Shown here piece by piece: positions 1-9,739 of a stretch of DNA of 64,000 nucleotides (position 1 is its first letter; every line of letters starts with the position of its first letter). Both the position numbers and the translations under genes were made by a program. This DNA is from Bacteroidales bacterium (GTDB lineage Bacteria > Bacteroidota > Bacteroidia > Bacteroidales > P3): the NCBI GenBank assembly GCA_024681475.1, contig JAILAT010000013.1, positions 62,001-126,000 of the forward strand, in the 5' to 3' direction. The notes beneath the pieces were generated by a model that made no database searches, was not told where the DNA came from, and was given only the letters and a program-made list of their open reading frames with translations.

Positions 1-771
1 CAGTGAATAACCTGCAAAATCGCCATATATCTGTAAGGAGTAGAACACAGCTGATAGCATACACGTTCCGCCATTGTACATCCCATAATCCGCAACGACC
101 TTATCCACATAGAGTCCCAGGCGATCTGCCAGCACTAATTTCAGGAACATACCCCATAGTAGGTACTTGAGGCCTTGTACCCCCTGCTGATAGTCAAACC
201 TGTGCCCTTTCTTTATTTGAGGAAGCAATTCGTCTGCTTTACTAATGGGACCGGAGAAAATCTGTGGGAAGAAACAAACAAATAGTGTATAGTCAACAAT
301 TGATTTTTCCGCTTTTGTTCGCTGAAAGTAAACATCAAACAAATATCCTACAGCTTGGAATGTAAAGAATGAAATACCAACGGGTATTGCCCAATTCAAC
401 CCATGTAGCTCATACCGTAATCCAACAATAGTTAACAACCGCCATATACTCTCATTTACAAAATTAAAATACTTGAACACCAATAGCGGCAATAATGACA
501 TCAAAGCAAAAAACCAAATATACCCTTTTCTTTTTTTTTCATTCACTGTTGCCGCTTCGCCATCAACTCGTAAAACTTGCCCCCCAAAGAATGTCACCAT
601 GGTAATACCAAGAAGCACAAGCGCAAAAGCAGGTTTCCAGTTCAAATAGAGCAAATAGCTCGTCAGTATAAGGAAAACCTTGCGCCACAGGTTGTATTTA
701 GTGGGAATCAACCAGTAAAACCCAAATATGAAAGGGAAAACGAGCCAAAAAATAAAGGAATTAAAAGTCAT
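1..771 (-). CDS. MBOAT-family polysaccharide O-acyltransferase, 3' part outside the window
   Basis: The first 257 codons are present and the reading frame runs off the left edge. The protein is hydrophobic with many membrane segments. It carries motifs of the AlgI/DltB-type MBOAT family: [17 protein letters not shown] near residues 132-148, [10 protein letters not shown] near 167-176, and the start of the DFAGYS block at the edge. Such proteins transfer acyl groups onto polysaccharides across the inner membrane. The ATG overlaps the stop codon of the upstream acetyltransferase gene by 4 bases, so the two are probably translationally coupled. The catalytic His lies in the missing part. Substrate unknown. 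Confidence 0.85.
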   Translation of the reverse strand, partial: MTFNSFIFWLVFPFIFGFYWLIPTKYNLWRKVFLILTSYLLYLNWKPAFALVLLGITMVTFFGGQVLRVDGEAATVNEKKRKGYIWFFALMSLLPLLVFKYFNFVNESIWRLLTIVGLRYELHGLNWAIPVGISFFTFQAVGYLFDVYFQRTKAEKSIVDYTLFVCFFPQIFSGPISKADELLPQIKKGHRFDYQQGVQGLKYLLWGMFLKLVLADRLGLYVDKVVADYGMYNGGTCMLSAVFYSLQIYGDFAGYSL

Positions 772-1334
772 TTGCTAATCCCTTTCTTATTTAATAATGT
801 TTTATGTTCAAGGATTTGTTCATCTGTAAAACGCATCTTTATGACTTTTGCTGGAGATCCTACAACAACTGAATAAGCTGGGACATCTTTGGTCACAACA
901 GAACCTGCACCCACGACACATCCTTCCCCTAATTTAATACCATGGGAACCTCCCAAGATAATTGCGTTAGAGCCAACCCAGACATCATCTTCTATCAATA
1001 CTACCCCATCTTGTCCTTCTTCTTTATGGACTTCATCCATATACACTCCTACTTGGTTATAGATATGATTACCTCCATGAATGTGAACACCCGCCCCAAA
1101 CATAACATGATTGCCTATGATAATCTCTCCGTGAGCACTCTGTAGGACACACTTAGAACCTATATAGGTATGATAACCTATGGAGATATTTGAGTAAGAA
1201 AATATACAGTCATGTCCGATATATGAATTATTGCCATAAGATTTAAATAGCGTAACTTCATATTTTCTAATTAAATACTCGGACAAAGATTTCATCTTCT
1301 TACCTACTCTTCCAATAAATAAAAGCAATGCCAT
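768..1334 (-). CDS. hexapeptide-repeat (LbetaH) O-acetyltransferase, WcaF/maltose-acetyltransferase type
   Basis: 188 codons from the upstream ATG. A second ATG at 1295 (MKSLSEYL) would give 175 residues and may be the true start, because the first 13 residues look unlike the family. The body is left-handed beta-helix hexapeptide repeats, ending in the usual [20 protein letters not shown] and GSPAKVI signature. It has a His-containing loop ([10 protein letters not shown]) where the family's catalytic His is expected. It likely O- or N-acetylates a sugar of the repeat unit using acetyl-CoA. It is coupled to the MBOAT gene. Confidence 0.85.
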   Translation of the reverse strand: MALLLFIGRVGKKMKSLSEYLIRKYEVTLFKSYGNNSYIGHDCIFSYSNISIGYHTYIGSKCVLQSAHGEIIIGNHVMFGAGVHIHGGNHIYNQVGVYMDEVHKEEGQDGVVLIEDDVWVGSNAIILGGSHGIKLGEGCVVGAGSVVTKDVPAYSVVVGSPAKVIKMRFTDEQILEHKTLLNKKGISK

Positions 1335-1368
1335 AAATCAATAAGATTACATTGTTTATACATTTACG

Positions 1369-2934
1369 TTATTGAGACGTTTTAACTCTACAGTTTATCA
1401 AACTATTAGAACCCTTATTATCAGTTGACTTGCAATTGATATCACAGCCCACAAACCTAATACCCCTTGGTTTTAAAACATAGCTTCTTGAATCTATTTC
1501 ACAGCATTTAAAAGAGCAGTCCAAATGAATAAATCCTGCCGCAATAATATTGTTGTTGGGTAATTCAGGTTGTATCCTTATCTGACAATTATCGAAGACT
1601 AATTTGGCGTATACATTATCCAAATCTGTCCCCCAAATAAAACCAGGTATTGATTTATTAATTGTAGTTGTTGAAATATCGCAATTAGTAAATAAATAAT
1701 AAGGAGTATGTGCATTAATGTCAATACGCTTACGGCCATCAAATTGTATTCCATTTCCTCCTGAAATAGTGCATTGATTGAAGATAATATTACCAGGTTC
1801 GCCTGTAGGAACGTTTGAAGTGTATAAGACCAACTGTTTCATTGTTGACCTATTGATAGTTATTCCTCCCGATGCTATTCCTACACCCTTATCAAAAATA
1901 CAATCCTCTAACGCGATATTCTCCCTATTTGATATATTGTCTTGTAATTGATAGCCACCTGAAGAGAAACAATAGTCTGGATAAGAATTTGACGTCTTGA
2001 ATCTTACAATCTGTACATTTTTCACTGCCTTGTTTTTATTGGGCTCAATATTTATTCCGAAGCAAGGTGGAGTGTATTCTGTTAATCCCATATTAATCGC
2101 TTTACAGTCTTCTATAAGAACATCGATAGCGTGAACAAGACTAAATCCATCTCTTCTATCATCATGAACTACGCAGTATCTTAATACGATATTCTTACTT
2201 GCATTAGAGTAATCATCTAACGAAGTCCCACTATCACCGGAAATGTAAAACCCATCTCCAGTACATAACGATGCTTGCAAGCCTGTAATCGAAATATTAC
2301 GTGCTCCATAAATATAAACACCAAATCCCCATTCACTCGTACTCCCGGCTATATAATTATGCTTTCCTACGTCACCTCTGACTTCACCACCTTCCCAAAT
2401 AACATTTTCTTTTCCCGCAATACTAACTATATTATACCTTTCTAGGTTATTACCTTCTATGCTAAGGACTGCGTTCAAGAAAACTTTTGTATTGCTGGCA
2501 ACAGAAAGACCAGTATTAAACTTTGATGATAACTCCAAACAATGATCTCTATCAATATACAGCGTCTGCCTCATCTTATCTGATTGTAGAATGTTTAAGT
2601 TTTTAATAATTTCATTGTCAGAAAGGCATGCTTGATCAAACCATGTATCTGAAATAACCTTTACATACCAAGTACCAGTAAGAGTAACGCCCAAGCAATC
2701 ATCAAAGGCTCCCTTAATCTTTGTATTATTTCCGAATATTGATCCATTGACAATTTTACCACCTTTCTTGAATACAATAGTTGTATTTTCTGGTAGTTTC
2801 AAAATCTCACCGTGTAAATCTATGAGTCCTTTAACACAATACTTTTGACTGGAGCACGCAGATAAACTTGGGCTGCATAACAAACCAAGAAGAGAAAAAC
2901 AAACGGCAACAATGGTATAGTAATGAGGCCTCAT
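1369..2934 (-). CDS. exported parallel beta-helix (pectate-lyase-like fold) lipoprotein
   Basis: 521 residues. The N-terminus is a lipoprotein signal: a basic start, a hydrophobic run, then a lipobox LSAC with Cys near residue 27. The rest has the short repeating pattern of a right-handed parallel beta-helix (blocks such as ISITGLQA, IVLRYCVVHDD, VLIEDCKAINMG, NVQIVRFKTS). This fold occurs in polysaccharide lyases, epimerases and tailspike-like hydrolases. I do not recognise catalytic residues well enough to assign a reaction. It sits among glycosyltransferase genes, so a role in trimming, epimerising or binding the polysaccharide outside the inner membrane is plausible. The tail is Cys-rich. 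Confidence 0.7.
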   Translation of the reverse strand: MRPHYYTIVAVCFSLLGLLCSPSLSACSSQKYCVKGLIDLHGEILKLPENTTIVFKKGGKIVNGSIFGNNTKIKGAFDDCLGVTLTGTWYVKVISDTWFDQACLSDNEIIKNLNILQSDKMRQTLYIDRDHCLELSSKFNTGLSVASNTKVFLNAVLSIEGNNLERYNIVSIAGKENVIWEGGEVRGDVGKHNYIAGSTSEWGFGVYIYGARNISITGLQASLCTGDGFYISGDSGTSLDDYSNASKNIVLRYCVVHDDRRDGFSLVHAIDVLIEDCKAINMGLTEYTPPCFGINIEPNKNKAVKNVQIVRFKTSNSYPDYCFSSGGYQLQDNISNRENIALEDCIFDKGVGIASGGITINRSTMKQLVLYTSNVPTGEPGNIIFNQCTISGGNGIQFDGRKRIDINAHTPYYLFTNCDISTTTINKSIPGFIWGTDLDNVYAKLVFDNCQIRIQPELPNNNIIAAGFIHLDCSFKCCEIDSRSYVLKPRGIRFVGCDINCKSTDNKGSNSLINCRVKTSQ

Positions 2935-2938
2935 AGAT

Positions 2939-4036
2939 CTATCCTAATAATCTTCTTATTTCCTCGACATAAACATTGGTCACAATATCCCTGTCAAACT
3001 CTCTTTCCATCTTAGCTCGGGCAGCCTGCCCCATCTCAACCTTTTCTTCGAGAGAGAGAGAAATGAACTTTTCTATCTTTTCAACTAGTGAGTCCACATT
3101 CTTAAGTTCAAAAGTATATCCTGAGACACCCTCATCTATTCCTTCGCGGCAACCAGGTATGTCTGATGCAATAGCAGGCCTACCCATGGCAGCATGCTCC
3201 AGTATTACATTCGTCATACCTTCATAGTAACTTGAATGAATTACAGCATGGGCCTTGGCTATGTATGGTTTCATGTCCAGTTGAACACCACCATATTTTA
3301 CAATGCCATTCTTTTCTAGTTTCACTATTTGATCCTTATACCCACCATCATCATCTACGAAACTACCGTAAATCACAAACTCGGTATTAGGATACTTCGC
3401 TTTTATTCGTTTAGCACATTCAAGGAACTCACCAATACCTTTGAATCCTACTATACGTCCAACAAAATTGAAACGAATAGGATTATCATCAACAGGATAA
3501 GGCTGGTAAGCAAATGTATCCAAATTAACACCAGATCCCGGAATGTCACGATAATGAACTTTGTTCTTTAGTAATTCATTGACATAATCCCTTTCTCGCC
3601 CATTTTGATACATCATACAAGAAGCGCCCTTAAATCCTGTGCGATACAGAATCCTTAGTATGAATTCTAACAATTTGTTATTATTCTCTACAAGACCTGC
3701 ATTATTTACTATATAAGGGATCTTCAACCATCTACATACCATACCTCCATATACTGAGCTCTTGGTTGTATAGGTAAGTACCACATTCGGCTTTAGCTCT
3801 TTTAGCAATTTGCGGTAAGCAAGAATAAGTTTCGCATCTTTGAATGCATTCTTACCCCTCCTGTCCAAATCTATATCCCAGAATTTACAGCCCCTCTGTG
3901 TAAAATAATCAATCTTTTTGCCATAAGGGCATACAAGATTAACATCATGTCCTAACTCGACTAGTTTCAGAATCAATTCACTTCTGAAATTGTAGAAGTT
4001 ATTGTCTCTATTAGATATAAGGGCAATTCTAGCCAT
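2939..4036 (-). CDS. glycosyltransferase family 4 (GT-B fold)
   Basis: 365 residues. The N-terminal half has a Rossmann-like start (MARIALISNRDNNFYNFR) and a conserved membrane-facing region. The C-terminal half has the donor-binding pattern FNFVGRIVGFKGIGEF and the EX7E region YEGMTNVILEHAAMGRPA. It probably adds one sugar of the repeat unit to the undecaprenyl-linked intermediate on the cytoplasmic face. It resembles enzymes often found beside the initiating sugar transferase in Bacteroides loci. Donor and acceptor cannot be read from sequence. Six bases separate it from the ATP-grasp gene upstream. Confidence 0.88.
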   Translation of the reverse strand: MARIALISNRDNNFYNFRSELILKLVELGHDVNLVCPYGKKIDYFTQRGCKFWDIDLDRRGKNAFKDAKLILAYRKLLKELKPNVVLTYTTKSSVYGGMVCRWLKIPYIVNNAGLVENNNKLLEFILRILYRTGFKGASCMMYQNGRERDYVNELLKNKVHYRDIPGSGVNLDTFAYQPYPVDDNPIRFNFVGRIVGFKGIGEFLECAKRIKAKYPNTEFVIYGSFVDDDGGYKDQIVKLEKNGIVKYGGVQLDMKPYIAKAHAVIHSSYYEGMTNVILEHAAMGRPAIASDIPGCREGIDEGVSGYTFELKNVDSLVEKIEKFISLSLEEKVEMGQAARAKMEREFDRDIVTNVYVEEIRRLLG

Positions 4037-4042
4037 AATACT

Positions 4043-5188
4043 TTATTTAAAGCTATTCCAATTCTCAATCACAGCATCCCAAGGGCCACGGTCTTCTTTA
4101 TCATAGATATAGACGCACTTAGCATCTTTGAAATCTCTCAGCCATTCAGCAAGGCTCACCATACCACCTTCCACACGCTTACCGTAGTCAATAACCTCAC
4201 TCATACTGGTAAATGGTTCAAACACTTTGCGGTCTGCAGGATCTATATAACCGTGCTCCATACCCTTTACCCAGAGGTAATCCAACGGCATACCGGCAAA
4301 CTTACAGGTGGGGTTCCAGGCAGAAGCTCTGAAGTTGGTTTCCATAAAGTAGTAGGTTCCATCCTTGTCTATCAAGAACTCCACTTCAAACACACCCTCA
4401 AAGCCTATCTCCTCAAACATAGCCTGGAGTTTCTTCTCCATCTCCTTGTCGGTGAACATGCAGACATCGTGGTAAGGGCTATAGTAACCTTGAATAAGGT
4501 ATTTCCACTTCATCTGGGTAATAATCTGCATCTCCTTGCCGTGATTGATAGTATAACCTTCCAGAGCCATCTCATTCTGCTTATCCACAAAGTGCTGAAT
4601 CATAATCAGCGGGCTCTCAATCTTCTGGATGGCTTCTTTCAGTTCCTGCTCGTTTTGGCAGATATATACATCAAACTTCCAGCTACCGGAGTTGGGAGAA
4701 ATGTCCTTGGTAATGATGGGATACCACAGGTTCTCAGGCAGAGGATCGTTCTTACCAATCACATAACTGTCAAGCACATTAAATCCATGCTTCTTGGCCA
4801 GTTGCTGAATCTGGTACTTATCCATGAACTCATTGATTCGTCCATTGCGACCAGCATTGTAGGTAATGAACTTGTCCTTCCACTCTTCATAGTGCAGATC
4901 AAAGTAGCCCACTGACTTGTCATCAGAGAACACGATGTAAGGCTTCTTACCAGTCTCTGCGGCCAAATTACCGTACTCTTTCATCAGCAGCTCGAAACCC
5001 TCCTCTACAGAGTCCACACGATGGAGTTTAGAGATATACTTACTACGTGTAGCCACCTCATACCGGCGCTTCACAGAGATATACACAGGATTAATACCAT
5101 TCTCGCCAAAGGCGCGAATCATATTCAAAGGGTTATAGTGCTCCAAAGCGAACACTATACACAGATGTCCGTTATAACTATTGTTCAT
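4043..5188 (-). CDS. ATP-grasp ligase
   Basis: 381 residues with an N-terminal Rossmann-like preATP domain (HLCIVFALEHYNPLNMIRAF) and an ATP-grasp core. The core includes the nucleotide-binding lysine region (YPIITKDISPNSGSWKFD), an IMIQHFVDK segment and the metal-binding strand FEVEFLIDKDGTYYFMETN. ATP-grasp ligases activate a carboxylate as acyl-phosphate and join it to an amine or thiol. Next to a PLP-enzyme homologue and a PIG-L deacetylase, it may couple an amino acid or other acid to an amino sugar. The substrate is inference. It is 3 bases from the upstream gene, so co-translated. Confidence 0.8.
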   Translation of the reverse strand: MNNSYNGHLCIVFALEHYNPLNMIRAFGENGINPVYISVKRRYEVATRSKYISKLHRVDSVEEGFELLMKEYGNLAAETGKKPYIVFSDDKSVGYFDLHYEEWKDKFITYNAGRNGRINEFMDKYQIQQLAKKHGFNVLDSYVIGKNDPLPENLWYPIITKDISPNSGSWKFDVYICQNEQELKEAIQKIESPLIMIQHFVDKQNEMALEGYTINHGKEMQIITQMKWKYLIQGYYSPYHDVCMFTDKEMEKKLQAMFEEIGFEGVFEVEFLIDKDGTYYFMETNFRASAWNPTCKFAGMPLDYLWVKGMEHGYIDPADRKVFEPFTSMSEVIDYGKRVEGGMVSLAEWLRDFKDAKCVYIYDKEDRGPWDAVIENWNSFK

Positions 5189-5191
5189 GTA

Positions 5192-6157
5192 TTATTGCTT
5201 GATTATATTTGCTAAGTAATCTAACTCTTCTTTTCCGTATCGCTGGTCAATAGTAATGGGAATCACATATCGTGAAATCCAATGCTCAAAGCTGTCTTTA
5301 GGTTGCTCATCGCAGATATAACTCCACCAATGACCTTGGAAATGTTTTGCCTCAAACAGACGTTTTATCAAGGCATCATCTTCCACAACCAAAGGGTAAA
5401 CCATTGGAATGGTTTCATCATCCATATATCTGGTAGGATCTATCTTATTGATGTCACCTAACAGTTGATGGGCGTATGCAAAGTTTTCTTTTCGTTTCTG
5501 CTGGTTGTGCGCATAGTCTTCTGCATCCATCAATGTTCTGGTCAGCTTTGACATCTTCATGCAATCCTCTGCATCAATGCGATGTTCATTCAGTCCACGA
5601 GCCTCATAGCCCTTTCCCTCGCAACCGTACTCAATGCGCATCAACAGGAATGCAGCTGTATCAGAGGAATAGCATTGAGGATAGTCATCAACAAACTTGT
5701 GCGCATCTTTACCTACAACATAACATCCATCTGGAGCCCCTACAAACTTACGGCAGCTATATACAGTCAAGGCACCCTCTACGGGTTTACAGAAAAAAGC
5801 CTGAGCACAATCCACAATAGCATGTCTGTAGGGTTTTGTCAGTTCCGCCATTCGCTCACTTGACATAATGCCATAGTAATTAACTACCAGTACGGCATCA
5901 TCATCCTTTGCCTTGAGATCAATGGGATTAAAGTTCTTATCCTGATGATAGAAGCACAACTCAACACCCTTCTTTTCAAAGGTTTCACGAATGGAATCAC
6001 ACTGATATATGGGTATCCATATGCGCCTACATCCTGTCACGCAGAATGCATGCCAAATACCCATACGGCCGGTATTCAGGCGGGCAATATCTGTATCTCC
6101 CTTATACCATTCCCTACCCATAGGCAGTTGCAGTTCTAAAAAGCTTCCTATCTCCAT
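5192..6157 (-). CDS. DegT/DnrJ-like PLP-dependent aminotransferase homologue, divergent
   Basis: 321 residues from the ATG at 6157. A longer start at 6208 would overlap the upstream sugar transferase by 44 bases and adds residues unlike the family. It shows fold-type-I PLP enzyme features: RLNTGRMGI near the N-terminus, the AIVDCAQAFF aspartate region, and YSCRKFVGAPDG holding the probable Schiff-base Lys. It is shorter than normal sugar aminotransferases (about 370 residues), and the segment after Lys lacks the usual GEGGA form. It may aminate an unusual substrate or be non-catalytic. It forms a compact unit with the ATP-grasp gene. Confidence 0.7.
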   Translation of the reverse strand: MEIGSFLELQLPMGREWYKGDTDIARLNTGRMGIWHAFCVTGCRRIWIPIYQCDSIRETFEKKGVELCFYHQDKNFNPIDLKAKDDDAVLVVNYYGIMSSERMAELTKPYRHAIVDCAQAFFCKPVEGALTVYSCRKFVGAPDGCYVVGKDAHKFVDDYPQCYSSDTAAFLLMRIEYGCEGKGYEARGLNEHRIDAEDCMKMSKLTRTLMDAEDYAHNQQKRKENFAYAHQLLGDINKIDPTRYMDDETIPMVYPLVVEDDALIKRLFEAKHFQGHWWSYICDEQPKDSFEHWISRYVIPITIDQRYGKEELDYLANIIKQ

Positions 6158-6164
6158 ACTTTTT

Positions 6165-6800
6165 CTAAGCTTGGGTATTGTTTTCACTTCCGTCAACAAT
6201 CTGGTCATCTGTCATCTTGGGCGCACGAACAGAATCGTCTGGTCTTTGGAATCCAAGGACAATGGCAAAAGTCTTATAGAATACCAACCAATCCAGTTTC
6301 AATGACCAGTTACGCACATAGTACAAGTCAAACATGGCCATTTCGCGACGGTTGCTCGACTCTCCTTCATGAACTGCTTCCCAGCCTGTTATGCCAGGGC
6401 GCATGGATTGACGCTCTATTTGTTCAGCCTCGGTCATCACCTTCATTTCTTCGGGGAGGATAGGTCTGGGACCAATGAAGGACATCTGACCCTTCAGAAT
6501 GTTCCATATCTGAAACAACTCATCCATATTGGTTTTACGTACAATCTTTCCCCACTTCTTAAGACGCACCTCATCCGGCAAGAGATTACCTTCAGCGTCC
6601 CGTTCGTTGGTCATAGAACGCAGTTTATACATCGTGAAGAGCTTGTTCTTATAACCAACACGAGTTTGTTTGAATATAGGTGAAGACTCGGGCGAAACAA
6701 TCTTCACGATGATCATACCGCAAAATAACACCAAGAATCCTGGCATAATCAGAACAAGAGCCAGAAGCAGGTCAAAAAGTCGCTTGATAAACTTTCCCAT
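6165..6800 (-). CDS. polyprenyl-phosphate sugar-1-phosphate transferase (initiating enzyme, PglC/WcaJ-C-terminal type)
   Basis: 211 residues, the size of small monotopic phosphoglycosyl transferases. One N-terminal hydrophobic re-entrant segment (RLFDLLLALVLIMPGF) precedes the catalytic domain. Family hallmarks are visible: PIFKQTRVGYKNKLF, MYKLRSM, TNMDELFQIWNILKGQMSFI, GPRPILPEE and RPGITGW. It would transfer a sugar-1-phosphate from a UDP-sugar to undecaprenyl phosphate, the first membrane step of repeat-unit assembly. It is followed by genes for deacetylation, acetylation and glycosyl transfer. Confidence 0.92.
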   Translation of the reverse strand: MGKFIKRLFDLLLALVLIMPGFLVLFCGMIIVKIVSPESSPIFKQTRVGYKNKLFTMYKLRSMTNERDAEGNLLPDEVRLKKWGKIVRKTNMDELFQIWNILKGQMSFIGPRPILPEEMKVMTEAEQIERQSMRPGITGWEAVHEGESSNRREMAMFDLYYVRNWSLKLDWLVFYKTFAIVLGFQRPDDSVRAPKMTDDQIVDGSENNTQA

Positions 6801-6802
6801 AG

Positions 6803-7489
6803 TTAATCAGTAATTCTTCTTAAAACGCACTGGAAAGCCTCCGCATAGTTTACACCAGCCTGACCACCACGATAGATAGCAATGCCAAGAATGCCTTCGT
6901 CACTACGAGGATGCGGATAAGGACGCATGACCCCACGATACATATGCATGGCCTTTATCTTAGCGTCCACACCATCCTTGCCTACTTCAATAAAGGTATT
7001 GGGTTCAAATTTATTTTCTCCACTTACAGACCATTCAGTTGAAGAAATCACTTCCATATACCAAAACTCTTTGATGGCCTTCACCTCAGGTCTGCGCTGG
7101 AACAGACGGATAGCAGCCTGACAGGCAATGGAAGTCTGGTGATGATCATCATTGGTGTCAGCCGGATGGTGCGTAATTATAATATCCGGTTGAGATTCAA
7201 CAATAGCCTTCTCAATAAACTGTACCAGTTTAAGATGAGGAACTGTATTCATCTCAATATTCGGGAATGTACCCTCATATTTCTTACTAACACCAAGGAA
7301 TCTGGTACTAGCGTCCATGTCATCGTTCAACTCCTCATCCGCAGGGCGGAAAGCACGTGCTTTGGCTCCTGTACACATAATACAGACATCTACAGTATCC
7401 CCATTGTTTGACCACTTGCGCATGGATGCGCCTGCGCCTAATGCCTCATCGTCAGGATGGGCAACTACTAAAAGGTATTTCATAATCAA
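6803..7489 (-). CDS. PIG-L/LmbE-family N-deacetylase
   Basis: 228 residues. The metal-binding signature [14 protein letters not shown] lies at residues 7-20, and the second motif ([15 protein letters not shown]) supplies the conserved His and Asp. These enzymes use zinc to remove N-acetyl groups from amino sugars free, lipid-linked or nucleotide-linked. The start overlaps the upstream acetyltransferase stop (ATGA-type overlap at 7486-7489), implying coupling. It is one of two PIG-L proteins in this locus, which suggests a free amine in the repeat unit or a deacetylation-reacylation step. Substrate unknown. Confidence 0.88.
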   Translation of the reverse strand: MIMKYLLVVAHPDDEALGAGASMRKWSNNGDTVDVCIMCTGAKARAFRPADEELNDDMDASTRFLGVSKKYEGTFPNIEMNTVPHLKLVQFIEKAIVESQPDIIITHHPADTNDDHHQTSIACQAAIRLFQRRPEVKAIKEFWYMEVISSTEWSVSGENKFEPNTFIEVGKDGVDAKIKAMHMYRGVMRPYPHPRSDEGILGIAIYRGGQAGVNYAEAFQCVLRRITD

Positions 7490-8115
7490 TTGTAAATATC
7501 TTCTTTATATCGAATGACTCTTGCCGGGTTTCCAACAGCTACTGCATTGTCGGGAATATCCTTTACAACTACAGTTCCTGCCCCTATTGTCACATTATTT
7601 CCAATTCTCACGCCTCCAATTATAGTAACATTTACCCCAAGTGTTACGTTGTCTCCAATAGTTGGTCTATTATCATTATCACCATCTTTTTTGTTACCAA
7701 TTGTTGTGAGATGGCGACATCTAAAATTGCGGCCTATGCTCTTAGCGTTTATCTCTGTTGAAAATGGGTGTGCGAAGTAGGCTCCACCTCCAATAATTGT
7801 TGATTTTGAAATAACAAAATATCGATCCCCAGGACGATACCACCCAATGCAATAGGATAGAATTGCTCCTATTCTGTGGTAGAACAACACTCTAAAATAA
7901 CGATTATTATGTAATGCGAAGAGAAGTCCCACTAAATATCCAATTTTAAGGTTCTCAGATTCTATTTCAACAATAACATCCTCATTAATTTCTTTTCTTT
8001 TACCACGTGAGCACAGTAAATAAACAAAGATGTGTGGGATGTATAGCCAGAAAAAAAGAACCGAGAAAACCAACCTGGCATAGTTTCGAATCTTTCTTTT
8101 TGTATTATCTTTCAT
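7486..8115 (-). CDS. serine-acetyltransferase-like hexapeptide acyltransferase with N-terminal membrane segment
   Basis: 209 residues. The first 35 residues are basic and hydrophobic ([22 protein letters not shown]), suggesting membrane association. The C-terminal half is a CysE-like left-handed beta-helix ([49 protein letters not shown]). In polysaccharide loci such proteins O-acetylate sugars rather than serine. It overlaps the neighbouring GT4 gene by 11 bases and the PIG-L gene by 4 bases. Confidence 0.85.
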   Translation of the reverse strand: MKDNTKRKIRNYARLVFSVLFFWLYIPHIFVYLLCSRGKRKEINEDVIVEIESENLKIGYLVGLLFALHNNRYFRVLFYHRIGAILSYCIGWYRPGDRYFVISKSTIIGGGAYFAHPFSTEINAKSIGRNFRCRHLTTIGNKKDGDNDNRPTIGDNVTLGVNVTIIGGVRIGNNVTIGAGTVVVKDIPDNAVAVGNPARVIRYKEDIYN

Positions 8116-9247
8116 AGTTTTGAGAGAAAATGCGTTTATATATTTTATCTACTTCAATTTCCGAATTGAAGAAACGTAATGCCGTCTGCTTACCTTTGTT
8201 TCCTATAATAGTAGCTTCATCATAGTGCTCAATAACCCACATAAGCTTTTCTGCCAAGTCACATTCGTCATTCGGTCGAGCTAAAATAACATCCTCTTTA
8301 TCAACAAGGTAATCACTCACATTACCAACATCTGTCATAACCACGGGTCTATTTGTCATTAGATACTCTCCTATTTTTGTTGCGAATCCGAATGCTTCTT
8401 GTTTTTGTTTTGGTCTTGCAAGTGCAAGAATTTTGGATTGTGAAAGCAATTCTGGCATTCTTGAAGAAGGAACCCTTCCCATTAGAACAACATCTTCCGA
8501 CAGGGCATTTTCATTTATTAAACATTTAACATCGTCTTCTGTTTTCTCATTTTCAAAAGGCCCAATAATAACCAACTTGAATTGAGGATATTCTTTTCTT
8601 ACTATTGAATACGCTTTCAGAAGATATGAAATACCATCTTTTGCCTCAGAGATAATACCACAATATGTAATCCAATTTTGAATTAACACACCATCTAAAT
8701 TATCAAAGCGATGAGGGTCTACAACCATATTTAGCGTTTCAACCTTTTGTTCATCAATGCCAAATTCATTTATATAATATTTTTTTAAAGATGGTGTAAT
8801 TACAAACAAACCACTTATTTGGCGTATTGCTTTACCATAAAAAATAAACAAAACATTTCCCACTAAACCATGGATTTTTCCGACAGCATTTGGATGTTCT
8901 GTATATTCGTGAAATACCCTTACTCCATTTTTCCCAACAAGAAAAAATAAACAATTTAATAATGCATAAACATACACTGGAATATCTGGTCGCATTTTGC
9001 GACGTAACTTAATCAATGAAATTATGGTACAAATATACTTGTTTTTAAAAATAGAATCCTCCCATAAATAATGAAAAGAAAAAATCTCAGTATACTTCTC
9101 AGATTTCTCTTTGTTTTTATTTGGAATCAAATAAAAAAAATGGACTTTAACACCCCTTTTAACAAGCTCCTGTCCAAATGCAAACAATCTATTTGTAGAA
9201 GCTGCTATGGGATTAAAACTACTTTCAACAACAAACAACTCTTTCAT
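8105..9247 (-). CDS. glycosyltransferase family 4 (GT-B fold)
   Basis: 380 residues. The start [20 protein letters not shown] is the usual GT-B beta-strand and loop. The donor side shows [35 protein letters not shown] and a late acidic pair in [17 protein letters not shown], matching the EX7E region. It probably acts on the cytoplasmic face during repeat-unit assembly. The DNA is A+T-rich. The 73 bases between it and the hydratase gene upstream contain no ORF or clear signal. Confidence 0.86.
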   Translation of the reverse strand: MKELFVVESSFNPIAASTNRLFAFGQELVKRGVKVHFFYLIPNKNKEKSEKYTEIFSFHYLWEDSIFKNKYICTIISLIKLRRKMRPDIPVYVYALLNCLFFLVGKNGVRVFHEYTEHPNAVGKIHGLVGNVLFIFYGKAIRQISGLFVITPSLKKYYINEFGIDEQKVETLNMVVDPHRFDNLDGVLIQNWITYCGIISEAKDGISYLLKAYSIVRKEYPQFKLVIIGPFENEKTEDDVKCLINENALSEDVVLMGRVPSSRMPELLSQSKILALARPKQKQEAFGFATKIGEYLMTNRPVVMTDVGNVSDYLVDKEDVILARPNDECDLAEKLMWVIEHYDEATIIGNKGKQTALRFFNSEIEVDKIYKRIFSQNYER

Positions 9248-9320
9248 CTCGAACTGGTTTTCTTTGTGATATTACTGACGCAGATGCAATATCTTATTTA
9301 TTATTACATAGGCACACCTC

Positions 9321-9728
9321 TTATTCTATCAATTTTACAACTGCATTTCCGTCTATTAAAACTTCTCCCTTGTTATTTACACAAATTGTCTCCAGTGTAA
9401 TAATGGGTTTATCGTCTCGAATTTTAGTTATAGTTACTGTTGCTGTAACCTCTTCTCCAAGATAAACAGGTTTTTTAAAATTCAATGATTGACCTAAATA
9501 GATAGAGCCATTACCAGGCAATTTTGAACCAATTAGTCCTGAAAACAGAGAGGCTGTTAGATAACCATATACTATTCTTTTGCCAAAAGGGCTTTTACTA
9601 GCATATTCTTCATCCAAATGAATAGGGTTCTTATCTAGACTTATCTCTGAAAATTGGACCAATTCTTCAGAAGTAAATCTTTTCTTTAGCGATGCCGATT
9701 GTCCAACAAATAATTCACTTAATTTCAT
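9321..9728 (-). CDS. MaoC-type (R)-specific enoyl-CoA hydratase-like hot-dog protein
   Basis: 135 residues, a complete single hot-dog domain. The hydratase motif is visible as SLDKNPIHLDEEYA near residues 30-43, with the catalytic Asp and His spaced as in PhaJ-type hydratases, followed by the substrate-loop segment VYGYLTASLFSGLIG. These enzymes hydrate trans-2-enoyl-CoA to (R)-3-hydroxyacyl-CoA. It lies between an acyltransferase-like gene and a glycosyltransferase in a tightly packed locus, so a role in supplying a 3-hydroxyacyl group for sugar N-acylation is a reasonable inference. Confidence 0.85.
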   Translation of the reverse strand: MKLSELFVGQSASLKKRFTSEELVQFSEISLDKNPIHLDEEYASKSPFGKRIVYGYLTASLFSGLIGSKLPGNGSIYLGQSLNFKKPVYLGEEVTATVTITKIRDDKPIITLETICVNNKGEVLIDGNAVVKLIE

Positions 9729-9739
9729 GAATCACATTT

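Noticed and set aside
5192-6208. Longer start for the DegT-like gene
   Set aside because: The extra 17 residues would overlap the upstream gene by 44 bases and do not resemble the family; the ATG at 6157 fits better.
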